From: Chloroflexota bacterium
GTDB taxonomy: Bacteria; Chloroflexota; UBA6077; FW602-bin22; CADDYW01
Assembly (NCBI GenBank): GCA_021324795.1
Contig: JAJPIK010000095.1
Location: forward strand, 1-33,371
Direction: 5' to 3'
DNA: 33,371 nt
Shown here: piece by piece, positions 6,969-13,947 of the stretch
How the letters are laid out: each line of letters starts with the position of its first letter
Numbering within the stretch: the stretch's first letter is position 1
Notes under the pieces: generated by a model
Seen by the model: only the letters and a program-made list of their open reading frames with translations
What the model was told of the DNA's origin: nothing
Databases searched by the model: none
Translations under genes and position numbers: made by a program

Positions 6969-9900
6969 ATGAAGCGTCAGAAGTTCGTGATTCAATGACT
7001 TCCTCGGACTCTCCTCGCGACTTTTCTCTTAACTGCGTGCATTGTCAGTGGCATCATTGGTCAAGTGCTCGTTGGCGCTCAAGCCAGTGTGGCTCAAGCG
7101 GTCCCATTGGCGCAGCCATCGGCTTACGAATCTGCAGTGCTAGCCGATAGTCCCGAAGCCTACTGGCGTCTTGACGAAACGAGTGGCACAACTGCCAACG
7201 ACTCCTCCGGAAACGGTCTGAATGGAACGCTCGCTGGCGGCGTAATGTTGGGGGCAGTGGGTGGCCTGACGAGCGATACCGATGCTGCGATGAGTTTTGA
7301 TGGCTCGACCGGTTACGTGTCGCTGCCAAGTGGCTTTAGCGACTTCACCGGCGGGCTGACCATCGAAGCCTGGATCTACCCGACCTCGACTGGGAGCTGG
7401 GCCCGGGTTGTCGACCTGGGGAACGGCCCCGCCAGTGACAACGTCTTTCTGGCTCGGGTTGGAACAACGAGTGACCTGACGTTTGGGGTCTCGATTGGTA
7501 GCAGCTCCGCACTGGGGACGACCGCCTCTAACGTTCTCGTCCTGAACACCTGGCAGTACGTAGCCGCGACGATGGATAGTGCCGGCAAAACGACAATGCC
7601 TATAATTCTGCTGACACCACTGTCGGTCCACTTGGGCCGGGCTGGACGGACAACTACAATTCACGAGTCGCTCACGACGCGAGCGGGCACACCGCGGTAA
7701 CGATGACCTACGACAGCCACGGACGGGTTGTGACCCAAAAGGATGCTCTGGGCCTTTCGACCGGTTAGCAGACGACTTTTAGCTACGTGACCAATGGCGA
7801 CGGCACCGAAACGACGACGCTGACTTTCCCGGCGACCTCATTCGATAATTGGAACTCTCAGGAAGTCGACACGTACGACACCTCCGGGCGGCTGACCTCG
7901 CGGGTCTTTAAGCCATCCAGCAACCCGGGTGAGAACGTCACGACCAGCTTTGGCTACGACAATAACGGCAACCTTGTCTCCTCGACCGATGGACGAGGCA
8001 ATACCACGACCTTCTGCTATGATGTCGACTATAGCGGCGCGGCGATCCCGGGCAGCGTCGGCAACATGACGCGGACGATCGGCCCGCCTCCGACGAGCGG
8101 AGCCGCCGTCCCGGTTACCCTCTACAAGTACGACGCGAAGAATAATCTGCTCGAGACCATTCCACCCAAGGGGTTAGCTCGGGCACCTCCGTCACCTGCT
8201 CGACGAATCTGAGTGGTGCCCTCAACACCAATTTGGCCACCGACAACACCTACGACTCGAATGACGTGTACCTGCTTTCGACCACGCACAAGTACACCGA
8301 CCCTGACCTCGGCCTCCAAACGGCGATCACCAAGTTCGAGTACAACGACCCCAACAACCCTGGCCTCGCCACCCGGATCATCCCCCCGCGGGGTAACACC
8401 AATCCAAACTCTCCCGACTACAGCTACGCCACGAGCTTTGCCTACAACGCCTCGGGCTCCCAGGCTGGGATGCTCCTGTCGACAACGGACCCGCTTGGGA
8501 ATGTCATGACCTACACCTACGACGCGGTCGGCAATCGCACCTTTGTCACGGATGCGAATGGCCAGGTGACGAAGTATCTCTACGACGTGCGCGACAGCCT
8601 CACCGAGGTGGATCAGAGCCCCTTCGCCTGGACCAGCCCGAATAGTCCGCCGTCCACCGTCTACTCGACCACTTACACCTACGACAACCTGGGCAACCTC
8701 CAGCGAGTCACCCGCGCCAAGGGCGATGCCACCTACGAACGAGCCACTGACTACGCGTACGATGGCCTCAATCGGCTGCGCCAGGAGACCCAGTACCCGA
8801 ACTGGCCGACGGCCAGCCCAACCCTCGTCACCACCTACACCTACGACGCGAATAACAATCCGCTGACCATGGTCGACCCTCTGAGCAAGACGACGACCTT
8901 CGGCTACGACGCCCTCAATCGGCTCACGTCCATCACCTACAGCGATGGGCAGACCCCGAACGTCAGCTACAGCTACGACGCAAACAACAACCGCACCGCG
9001 ATGCAGGACGGGACCGGTACGACGAGCTACAGCCTCGACGAGCGCGATCGCCTCACCGCGGTGACTAGCCCCGGGCCAAAGACGATCGGCTACCGCTACG
9101 ATTTGGACGGTAACCGCACCAAGATCATCTATCCCGACAATACCGCCGTCACCTACACCTTCAACAAGGGCAGCCAGCTTGCGAGCCTTGCCGACTGGGC
9201 GAACCGCTCGACCAGCTACCAGTTCAATCCGGACGGCTCCCTCAAGCTGGCGACCAACGTCAACAACACCACGGCCAGCTACTCCTACGACAACGCCGCG
9301 CGCCTGACCCAGGTGCTCAACCATAGCGGCGCCAGCACCATCAGCCAGCACGCTTACACCCTGGATAACGTCGGCAACCGGACCCAGGTCAGCGAGACCC
9401 TCGCCCAAGTCGGCGGGGGCAGCGCGACCAACAACATCACCTACAGCTACGATAAGCTTTACCGCCTGACCGGCGACGGCACGCGCACCTACGGCTACGA
9501 TCCGGTTGGTAATCGTCTGAGCCTGACCCAGGGCAGTACGACAAACTACACCTACGACAAGGCGGATCGGATTCTTACGGCGGGCGCGACCAGCTTTACC
9601 GTCGACGCCAATGGCAACGAGACGGCGCGTGGTTCGGACAGCTTCCATTATGACCAGGCCAACCGCCTCACGCTGTCGGTGGTGGGCGGCATCACCACGA
9701 CCTACGCCTATGATGGTGATGGCAAGCGGGTGAGCCAGAGGACGGGTATCACGACGACGCGCTACCTCTACGATGTCACCTCCTCGCTGCCGAACGTGCT
9801 CGCTGATGGTACCCATACGTACGTTTACGGGGTGGGCCTGGCCTACGCGGTCGACAGCTTGGGCAGTCTCCAGGTCTACCACACCGACGGCCTGGGCTCG

Positions 9901-9995
9901 GTGCGGGCGATCAGCGACAGATCGGGAAACCGCATCCAGACCTATCAGACCGATGCCTTCGGGGTGCCAACCCAGACCCAGGGGAGCAGTAGGAT
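6969..9995 (+). pseudogene. Broken secreted LamG + RHS/YD-repeat protein
   Basis: The original ATG (6969) begins MKRQKFVIQ and hits an in-frame TGA at 6996-6998. The same frame then continues through a signal-peptide-like stretch (LLATFLLTACIVSG ... ASVAQA) into a LamG/concanavalin-like domain (SPEAYWRLDETSGT, DGSTGYVSLPSGF, FTGGLTIEAWIYP). Near 7590 the LamG domain breaks off and the frame switches to an RHS start, YNSADTTVGPLGPGW. A TAG interrupts it at 7766-7768. One base seems missing in the G-run at 8171-8174. From about 8180 the frame is long and clean, with many YD repeats of the type YTYDxxGN, TTFGYDALNRL, SYSYDANNN. It reaches the RHS core (YHTDGLGSVRAISDRSGN, YQTDAFGVP) and is cut off near 9995, before the RYY/GRF end of the core. 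Such proteins are normally large secreted shell or toxin-delivery proteins. With this many lesions it should be non-functional. Confidence 0.85.
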
Positions 9996-10025
9996 CTCAA
10001 CGCTTGCGATGCCCCTTGGCGTGCT

Positions 10026-10158
10026 TTACCGGATGAGCTGCCGGCGTCCCTCGAACAGGCCGAGGAGGGTGGCCTCCTCCTTGGTCAGAAATTTCTCCCG
10101 GGCGACTTGCCACTCCGCCGTCGAGGCGATGGCAGTGGGTTCCTTGCGTTGTCCACGG
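10026..10158 (-). pseudogene. Fossil of a DUF899 (thioredoxin-like) gene
   Basis: Directly behind the ArsR stop codon, the minus strand reads AIASTAEWQVAREKFLTKEE, the N-terminus of a DUF899 protein (compare HDAWVEARKKHLVKEKE in the intact gene at 11122). It then jumps to TLLGLFEGRRQLIR and a TAA at 10026-10028, matching SLSDLFEGRGQLVIYH. About 33 residues are missing between the two and everything after QLI is lost; no normal start codon remains. It probably was the third gene of the SRPBCC-ArsR operon. Its lost end abuts the truncated end of the RHS gene, so one rearrangement may have cut both. Confidence 0.75.
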
Positions 10159-10515
10159 TTAATTCTCGTTCGCAGATTCCTCGACGAAGCTCTTCAGCCG
10201 ACCGAGCGCCTCGTCCCACTGGCGCGAGATCTGGTCCAGCGAGCGTTGCGCCTGGGTCAGCCGCTGTGGATTGAGCTCCCAGCAGTGCTCGCGTCCCCGT
10301 CGGACGTCGCGGACAAGACCGACGCCGGCGAGGACGTGCAGGTGTTTGGTGATCGCCTGGCGGGTCTTGTGCGAGCCGACGGTGAGGCGGGTGATCGAAA
10401 GCGGACCGGCGGTGCTGAGCCGGTCGAGCAGGGCGAGCCGCGTCGCGTCGCCGAGCGCCGCGAAGACCGGCGCGGCCGCGTCCAGATCGCGCGGCTCGTG
10501 TTCAGGCAGCGACAT
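10159..10515 (-). CDS. ArsR-family winged-helix transcriptional regulator
   Basis: This small cytoplasmic DNA-binding repressor has 118 residues. The ArsR-type winged helix-turn-helix covers about residues 15-95: APVFAALGDATRLALLDRLSTAGPLSI, then the recognition helix region KTRQAITKHLHVLAGVGLVRDVRRGREHCWELNP. It lacks the metal-binding cysteines of the ArsR/SmtB metal sensors, so it belongs to the large group encoded with SRPBCC (AHSA1-like) proteins. It overlaps the upstream SRPBCC gene by 14 bases, giving tight coupling. Two near-identical palindromes at 10995-11010 and 11035-11050 are its likely binding sites; it would then repress its own operon and the divergent DUF899-DUF2182 pair. The signal it senses is unknown. 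Confidence 0.92.
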   Translation of the reverse strand: MSLPEHEPRDLDAAAPVFAALGDATRLALLDRLSTAGPLSITRLTVGSHKTRQAITKHLHVLAGVGLVRDVRRGREHCWELNPQRLTQAQRSLDQISRQWDEALGRLKSFVEESANEN

Positions 10516-10951
10516 AGCGGTAAAGATTTTGGACCTGCTTCGCCCAGCCCTCGTCGTTCATCCGGAAGGCCTGGGCGCGGCGCGCGGGCGGGATCCGGTC
10601 GAAGCCGGACTCGATCACGGTGAGCTCGGTGCCGTCAGCAACCTGGGCCAAGTGAAACTCGACTAGGGTCATCGGCTCGTTCGCGCGGTCAAGATCAGGG
10701 TCGGCAGGGTTGGGATGCCAGCGGTAGGTGAGCATAGCCTCGGGCTCGACCTTCTCCACCACCAGCTCGAACGTGACGTGTTCGTGGCCGGGGATGGTAA
10801 TCTGTCCCGCGATGCGGGCGCCCGGCGTGAAGTCTCCAACCAGGCGTGCGCCAAACCAGCGCCCGAACTCGTCCGGGTTCGACAGCGCTTGCCAGACCCG
10901 CGAGCGCGGCGCGCGTAAAACGATCCGCTTCTCGATCCGATCAGTGCTCAT
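10502..10951 (-). CDS. SRPBCC (AHSA1/START-like) domain protein
   Basis: A 149-residue single-domain protein of the SRPBCC superfamily, which forms a helix-grip pocket for hydrophobic ligands. The family's opening, IEKRIVLRAPRSRVWQALSNPDEFGRWFG, is clear, with TYRWHP in the middle and TELTVIESGFDRIP near the end, followed by a C-terminal helix (NDEGWAKQVQNLYRYV). Function is not established for most such proteins; those encoded with ArsR regulators are often thought to bind a small ligand or help a linked enzyme. The ATG has an ideal AGGAGG six bases before it. It is the first gene of a minus-strand operon with the ArsR gene. Confidence 0.9.
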   Translation of the reverse strand: MSTDRIEKRIVLRAPRSRVWQALSNPDEFGRWFGARLVGDFTPGARIAGQITIPGHEHVTFELVVEKVEPEAMLTYRWHPNPADPDLDRANEPMTLVEFHLAQVADGTELTVIESGFDRIPPARRAQAFRMNDEGWAKQVQNLYRYVAA

Positions 10952-10969
10952 CAGTAGCCTCCTGATTGC

Positions 10970-10998
10970 ATACTATCATCCTCGACATTTTTACGCAA
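10970..10998 (-). promoter_or_regulatory. Promoter of the SRPBCC-ArsR operon
   Basis: On the minus strand TTGCGT (10998-10993) and TAGTAT (10975-10970) are 17 bases apart. The -35 hexamer overlaps the palindrome at 10995-11010, so a bound repressor would block it. The predicted start of transcription lies only about a dozen bases from the ATG. Confidence 0.55.
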
Positions 10999-11010
10999 CT
11001 TAAATGTTGC
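10995..11010. promoter_or_regulatory. Putative ArsR operator 1
   Basis: The sequence GCAACTTAAATGTTGC has five-base arms (GCAAC/GTTGC). It overlaps the -35 hexamers of both divergent promoters. Read in the opposite sense, the second site at 11035-11050 matches it at 13 of 16 positions. Confidence 0.6.
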
Positions 11011-11034
11011 ATTTCCCCGGAAAGGCGCTAAAAT
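11007..11034 (+). promoter_or_regulatory. Promoter of the DUF899-DUF2182 operon
   Basis: TTGCAT at 11007-11012 and TAAAAT at 11029-11034 are 16 bases apart. Transcription would start near 11041, inside the second palindrome. Confidence 0.5.
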
Positions 11035-11050
11035 GCAATCGTTAAGTTGC
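11035..11050. promoter_or_regulatory. Putative ArsR operator 2
   Basis: The sequence GCAATCGTTAAGTTGC; its reverse complement GCAACTTAACGATTGC differs from operator 1 at only three central positions. Its centre is 40 bases (nearly four helical turns) from that of operator 1, and it covers the expected transcription start of the DUF899 gene. Confidence 0.58.
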
Positions 11051-11121
11051 GTATTGAGCCGGCGCGCGGTCCGGTCCCTTCCGGATTGCATCGACCGCGC
11101 TCGCGAATGAAGGAGGTATCC

Positions 11122-11853
11122 GTGGCAATGCATAAGGTGGTCAGGCACGACGCGTGGGTCGAGGCGCGCAAGAAGCATCTGGTCAAAGAGAAGGAGTTCA
11201 CCCGTCTGCGCGACCAGTTGAGCCGGGAGCGCCGCGAGCTGCCCTGGGAGCTGGTCGAGAAGGACTATGTGTTCGAGGGTGAGCGCGGGAAACAATCGCT
11301 CTCCGATCTGTTTGAGGGCCGCGGCCAGCTGGTGATCTACCACGCGATGTTCAACCCCGAGACTGCCGGCCCTTCCACGAGTTGGACCAAGGACGCGGCG
11401 TGCTTCGCGTGTTCGTTCTGGATGGACAATTTCAACGGCATCACGGTGCATCTGAACCACCGCGACATCACCATGGCCGCGGTATCGCGCGCCCCTGTCG
11501 CCGCCCTGGTCGCCTACAAGAAGCGGATGGGCTGGTCCTTCCCGTGGTATTCGTCCGCGGGGAGCGACTTCAACTTCGACTACCGCGTCTCGTTCACCGA
11601 GGCCGAGCTCCAGGCGGATAAGGTCGACTACAACTACCGGCTGGATCCATCGCCTGGACGTTCGGAGATGCCCGGCATCAGCGTCTTCCTCAAGGATGAC
11701 GACGGTCGGATCTTCCACACCTATTCCACCTACGCGCGGGGGCTCGACATGCTGAACGTCGCCTACCACTACATGGACCTCGTGCCCAAAGGGCGCGATG
11801 AGGCTGAAATCGGCCCAATGTGGCTTCGGCGGCACGACGAGTATCCGGAATGA
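11122..11853 (+). CDS. DUF899 thioredoxin-like family protein
   Basis: This 243-residue protein belongs to the DUF899 family, which has a thioredoxin/AhpC-like fold and no settled function. Visible hallmarks: WVEARKKHLVKEKEFTRLRD, RRELPWELVEKDYVFEG, LSDLFEGRGQLVIYHAMF, and a Cys94-x-x-Cys97 pair in ACFACSFWMDNFNG at the position of the thioredoxin active site. FPWYSSAGSDFNFDY and the C-terminal LLNVAYHY-like stretch are also typical. The frame is open up to a TTG at 11047, but AAGGAGG at 11110-11116 lies five bases before the GTG at 11122, which I take as the start. Its stop overlaps the next start (ATGA), so it is coupled to the DUF2182 gene. Regulation by the adjacent ArsR is likely. A degraded paralogue lies at 10026-10158. 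Confidence 0.93.
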   Translation: MAMHKVVRHDAWVEARKKHLVKEKEFTRLRDQLSRERRELPWELVEKDYVFEGERGKQSLSDLFEGRGQLVIYHAMFNPETAGPSTSWTKDAACFACSFWMDNFNGITVHLNHRDITMAAVSRAPVAALVAYKKRMGWSFPWYSSAGSDFNFDYRVSFTEAELQADKVDYNYRLDPSPGRSEMPGISVFLKDDDGRIFHTYSTYARGLDMLNVAYHYMDLVPKGRDEAEIGPMWLRRHDEYPE

Positions 11854-12656
11854 TGTCACTCAATCGTCTGCTATCGACCGCGGGACTGGTGCGCCCGGCT
11901 CGCCGTCGCGGATTCTGCCCGGCGTGTCGACTCCATTTGATGGAGGACACGCCGCAAGGCGCAAGCGAGTTCGCGACGCCGGCGCTCGCGCTGGCAGGGA
12001 TCCTCGTCGTGGCCGGCGGTGCTTGGGTGTTCACCATCGATCAAGCCCAGGCAATGAGCGGGATGGCGATGGGGCTCGGGTCATTGGATTCGTTCGCTGT
12101 GACCTGGATCGTGATGATGGCGGCCATGATGCTGCCCACGGCGATTCCGCTGATCCTCGAGTTCGCGCGCCGGTCGGAGGGCCGGCGCGCCTGGCCGGTG
12201 GCGACCGCCGTGCTCGCCCTCACCTACCTCGCAGTGTGGCTGGCGTTCGGCCTCGTCTGCTACGGTGCCTACGTCGCGATTGGGATGCCCTGGCCAAATC
12301 AAGCCTGGGCCGGTGGGCTGGCGCTCGTTCTGGCCGGCCTCTACGCCCTGACGCCCATCAAGCGGGCCAGCCAGGCCCAGTGCCGCGAGCTGTGTGCGCT
12401 GCACGGACCACTGCCGTTCAACCTGATGCGCAGTGCCGTGACCGCCGGAGTGCGGTACGGCCTCAGTTGCGTCGGCTGCAGCGCCGGGCTGATGATTGCG
12501 ATGGTACTCATCGGCATGGCCAACCTGCTGGCGGCAGTTGTGCTCGCAGTGGTGGTGCTCATCTACAAGCTCGCCCCGCCGCTGCCCTGGCGCCAGGATC
12601 TGGTTTTCTCGCTTGGCGTCGCCGCGGCCGGCGTTGCCTACGCGGTGCTTTCCTGA
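11850..12656 (+). CDS. DUF2182 integral membrane protein
   Basis: A 268-residue membrane protein of the DUF2182 family (predicted metal-binding membrane protein, function unproven). The diagnostic stretch WIVMMAAMMLPTAIPLILEF is present, and there are about six hydrophobic helices in all. A short cytoplasmic N-terminus carries a C-x-x-C pair (FCPACRLHLM), and later SCVGCSAGLMIAMVLIGM resembles the Cys-containing helix of the family. Rows of Met, Cys and His would suit copper or another soft metal, but this is inference. The ATG at 11850 overlaps the DUF899 stop by four bases; an ATG at 11820 is also open but would overlap far more. It completes the ArsR-linked two-gene unit. Confidence 0.88.
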   Translation: MMSLNRLLSTAGLVRPARRRGFCPACRLHLMEDTPQGASEFATPALALAGILVVAGGAWVFTIDQAQAMSGMAMGLGSLDSFAVTWIVMMAAMMLPTAIPLILEFARRSEGRRAWPVATAVLALTYLAVWLAFGLVCYGAYVAIGMPWPNQAWAGGLALVLAGLYALTPIKRASQAQCRELCALHGPLPFNLMRSAVTAGVRYGLSCVGCSAGLMIAMVLIGMANLLAAVVLAVVVLIYKLAPPLPWRQDLVFSLGVAAAGVAYAVLS

Positions 12657-13160
12657 GGGGACAGTTCCAAGCGAGCGGCAGCTTCCGGCCACACAAAGCA
12701 AGCCGGGCGTGGTCCACCGTGGTGGGCGGAGGATGAACTGGGCCGAATACGGTGCCCCACCAACTGCCGACCCGAACGCCGCGCGCCACGCCCCGGGGGC
12801 TCGGCTAGCAACAATTCGGGTCCGAGACCGATTCTCGTGGCCGCGACATCGAGGTGTTCGATAATCAGTATCTCTCGCTCGGATCCTTTTTAGCCAAGTA
12901 AGACGCCGTCGCCGATTGGCAGACTGCGAAGGACTTTCTCAACTGCTTTCCATCGCGCACACTTGAGCGAAAGCTTGAGTGGCGAAACAGAGGTGTCGCC
13001 GTAGATAAGCGTAGCAAAGCGAGCCAACAGCGGGGTTTGCCAGCGCCCACGCCAGTCTGTGTCTCTTGGGATCGTATTTGCGGCTGATCGGCTTCTTTCG
13101 TCCCCTGGAGGAGAAGGGCAGATCAAACAAAAGGCCCGGCGGTACACGCCGATCCAAAAG
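12657..13160. other. Gene-free stretch before the transposase remnant
   Basis: No open frame here shows family motifs or convincing codon use on either strand. It may contain eroded parts of the transposase whose C-terminal half is recognisable from about 13160. I see no promoter, RNA gene or terminal inverted repeat that I would defend. Confidence 0.4.
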
Positions 13161-13560
13161 TACGCGCGAGGATCTGACGATGTATCAAATTGTCGATCAC
13201 GACGACGGGCGGGCGGAGATGGGGCCGATCTCAAGTCCGACAAGCACGGCCTGGGCCTCGCCGCATTTGCGCAAACACAAGCTATGCGCCCAGAAAATCG
13301 CCCTCTTGCTGATGGAACTGGCCCACACGTCCGGATCTGGGCCAAGCGCTGGCTCCGCGAGAAGACGCCGCGTTTGGATTCCTTCGGGATCATCCGCTTG
13401 ATCAACGACGTCTGGGCGATTCCCGGCCAGATCAAGCTCGTGGACGGGCGCATCAAACGCGTTCGCCTGAGCCTCGACCATCCCCAAACGCACCAGGCCT
13501 TGGACGGTCTATGGCAGCTCCTCACCGGAGGCCAACCTTTCTCTTCGGCACTTGCCAAAA
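13160..13560 (+). pseudogene. Frameshifted DDE transposase C-terminus (IS4/IS1380-like)
   Basis: Joined across frames, the plus strand reads like the end of a DDE-type transposase: REDLTMYQIVDHDDGRAEM, then ADLKSDKHGLGLA, then LRKHKLCAQKIALLLMELAH, then VRIWAKRWLREKTPRLDSFG followed by INDVWAIPGQIKLVDGRIKR. The pattern (dispersed acidic residue, GRA-E--LKSDK-GL, AQ--L-LL--LAHN, W-RRWL, IPG) is that of transposases of this type. At least three frame changes separate the pieces, so it is dead. No N-terminal half or terminal inverted repeats were found. The exact IS family is uncertain. Confidence 0.65.
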
Positions 13561-13683
13561 GAGTGTGTGGTAAGTGTGTGGTCGGTGTGAGATGCATGTG
13601 CGCTGAGTATGCGGTGACAGGACAGACAGACCCGGACCAGGCAGTTGGTCACTTTCAGGCGAAAACTCGGCGCATGCGGGCAC

Positions 13684-13727
13684 AAAAAAAGCAGTTGAAC
13701 GGAATGACGCGAATTCCGAGCAACTGC
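13684..13727 (-). terminator. Rho-independent terminator of the tRNA-Arg gene
   Basis: On the minus strand GCAGTTG (13727-13721) and CAACTGC (13697-13691) form the outer stem; CGGAAT/ATTCCG extends it inside, and seven T residues follow (13690-13684). It starts seven bases after the end of the tRNA. Confidence 0.85.
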
Positions 13728-13733
13728 CTGGTT

Positions 13734-13809
13734 TGGCACGCCCGGAGGGATTCGAACCCCCGACCAACTGCTTAGAAGGCAGCTGCTCTATCCCCTGAGC
13801 TACGGGCGC
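13734..13809 (-). tRNA. tRNA-Arg (anticodon TCT)
   Basis: The minus strand from 13809 folds as a standard 76-base tRNA. The acceptor GCGCCCG pairs with CGGGCGT, the D arm is GCTC...GAGC, and the anticodon stem GCTGC/GCAGT encloses the loop CTTCTAA. The T arm is GGGGG-TTCGAAT-CCCTC, with the conserved TTCGAAT loop. The anticodon TCT is at 13776-13774, exactly positions 34-36, and reads AGA. The discriminator G and an encoded CCA end are at 13737-13734. It is a single-gene unit with its own promoter (13859-13887) and terminator. Confidence 0.97.
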
Positions 13810-13858
13810 AGACGCTTCCGGAGCCGCACGCGCTTGGTGCGCGTGGACTCCTTGCTTA

Positions 13859-13887
13859 ATTCTACTCGGGTCGGGCCACATCTTCAA
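13859..13887 (-). promoter_or_regulatory. Promoter of tRNA-Arg
   Basis: On the minus strand TTGAAG (13887-13882) and TAGAAT (13864-13859) are 17 bases apart. The leader of about 43 bases before the mature tRNA contains a small GC-rich hairpin (GCGC...GCGC around 13828-13845). Confidence 0.6.
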
Positions 13888-13947
13888 GCGCAGCTCGGCC
13901 GTTCGGTCGCTGGCTTCGGGCGACCTTTCTTCTACCCCTTACCCGTC

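Noticed and set aside
6996..6998. Recoding of TGA (selenocysteine or tryptophan) in the RHS gene
   Set aside because: Other lesions in the same gene and normal TGA stops in neighbouring genes (for example dppC-region, hemA and ABC genes) make plain decay the simpler reading.
8122..9882. A 586-codon minus-strand open frame opposite the RHS repeats
   Set aside because: It is the mirror of the repetitive, GC-rich YD-repeat coding frame; the translation is a low-complexity Val/Gly/Ala/Arg string without domains, and the plus strand explains the sequence.
13561..13590. Tandem GTGTGTGGT repeats as a start of a repeat array
   Set aside because: Only two units two bases apart; no array, spacers or function visible.
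13639..13650. A 10-base match (GCAGTTGGTC) to the tRNA-Arg sequence near the transposase remnant, as a possible attachment site
   Set aside because: Too short, in opposite orientation to the tRNA, and no integrase gene or second boundary is seen.
13522..13887. Minus-strand open frame spanning the tRNA
   Set aside because: It runs through a perfect tRNA, its terminator and its promoter, so it is not coding.
13905..13926. GGTCGC...GCGACC hairpin followed by TTTCTTCT on the plus strand as a terminator
   Set aside because: No plus-strand gene ends there, the stem is only six base pairs and the T-run is broken.
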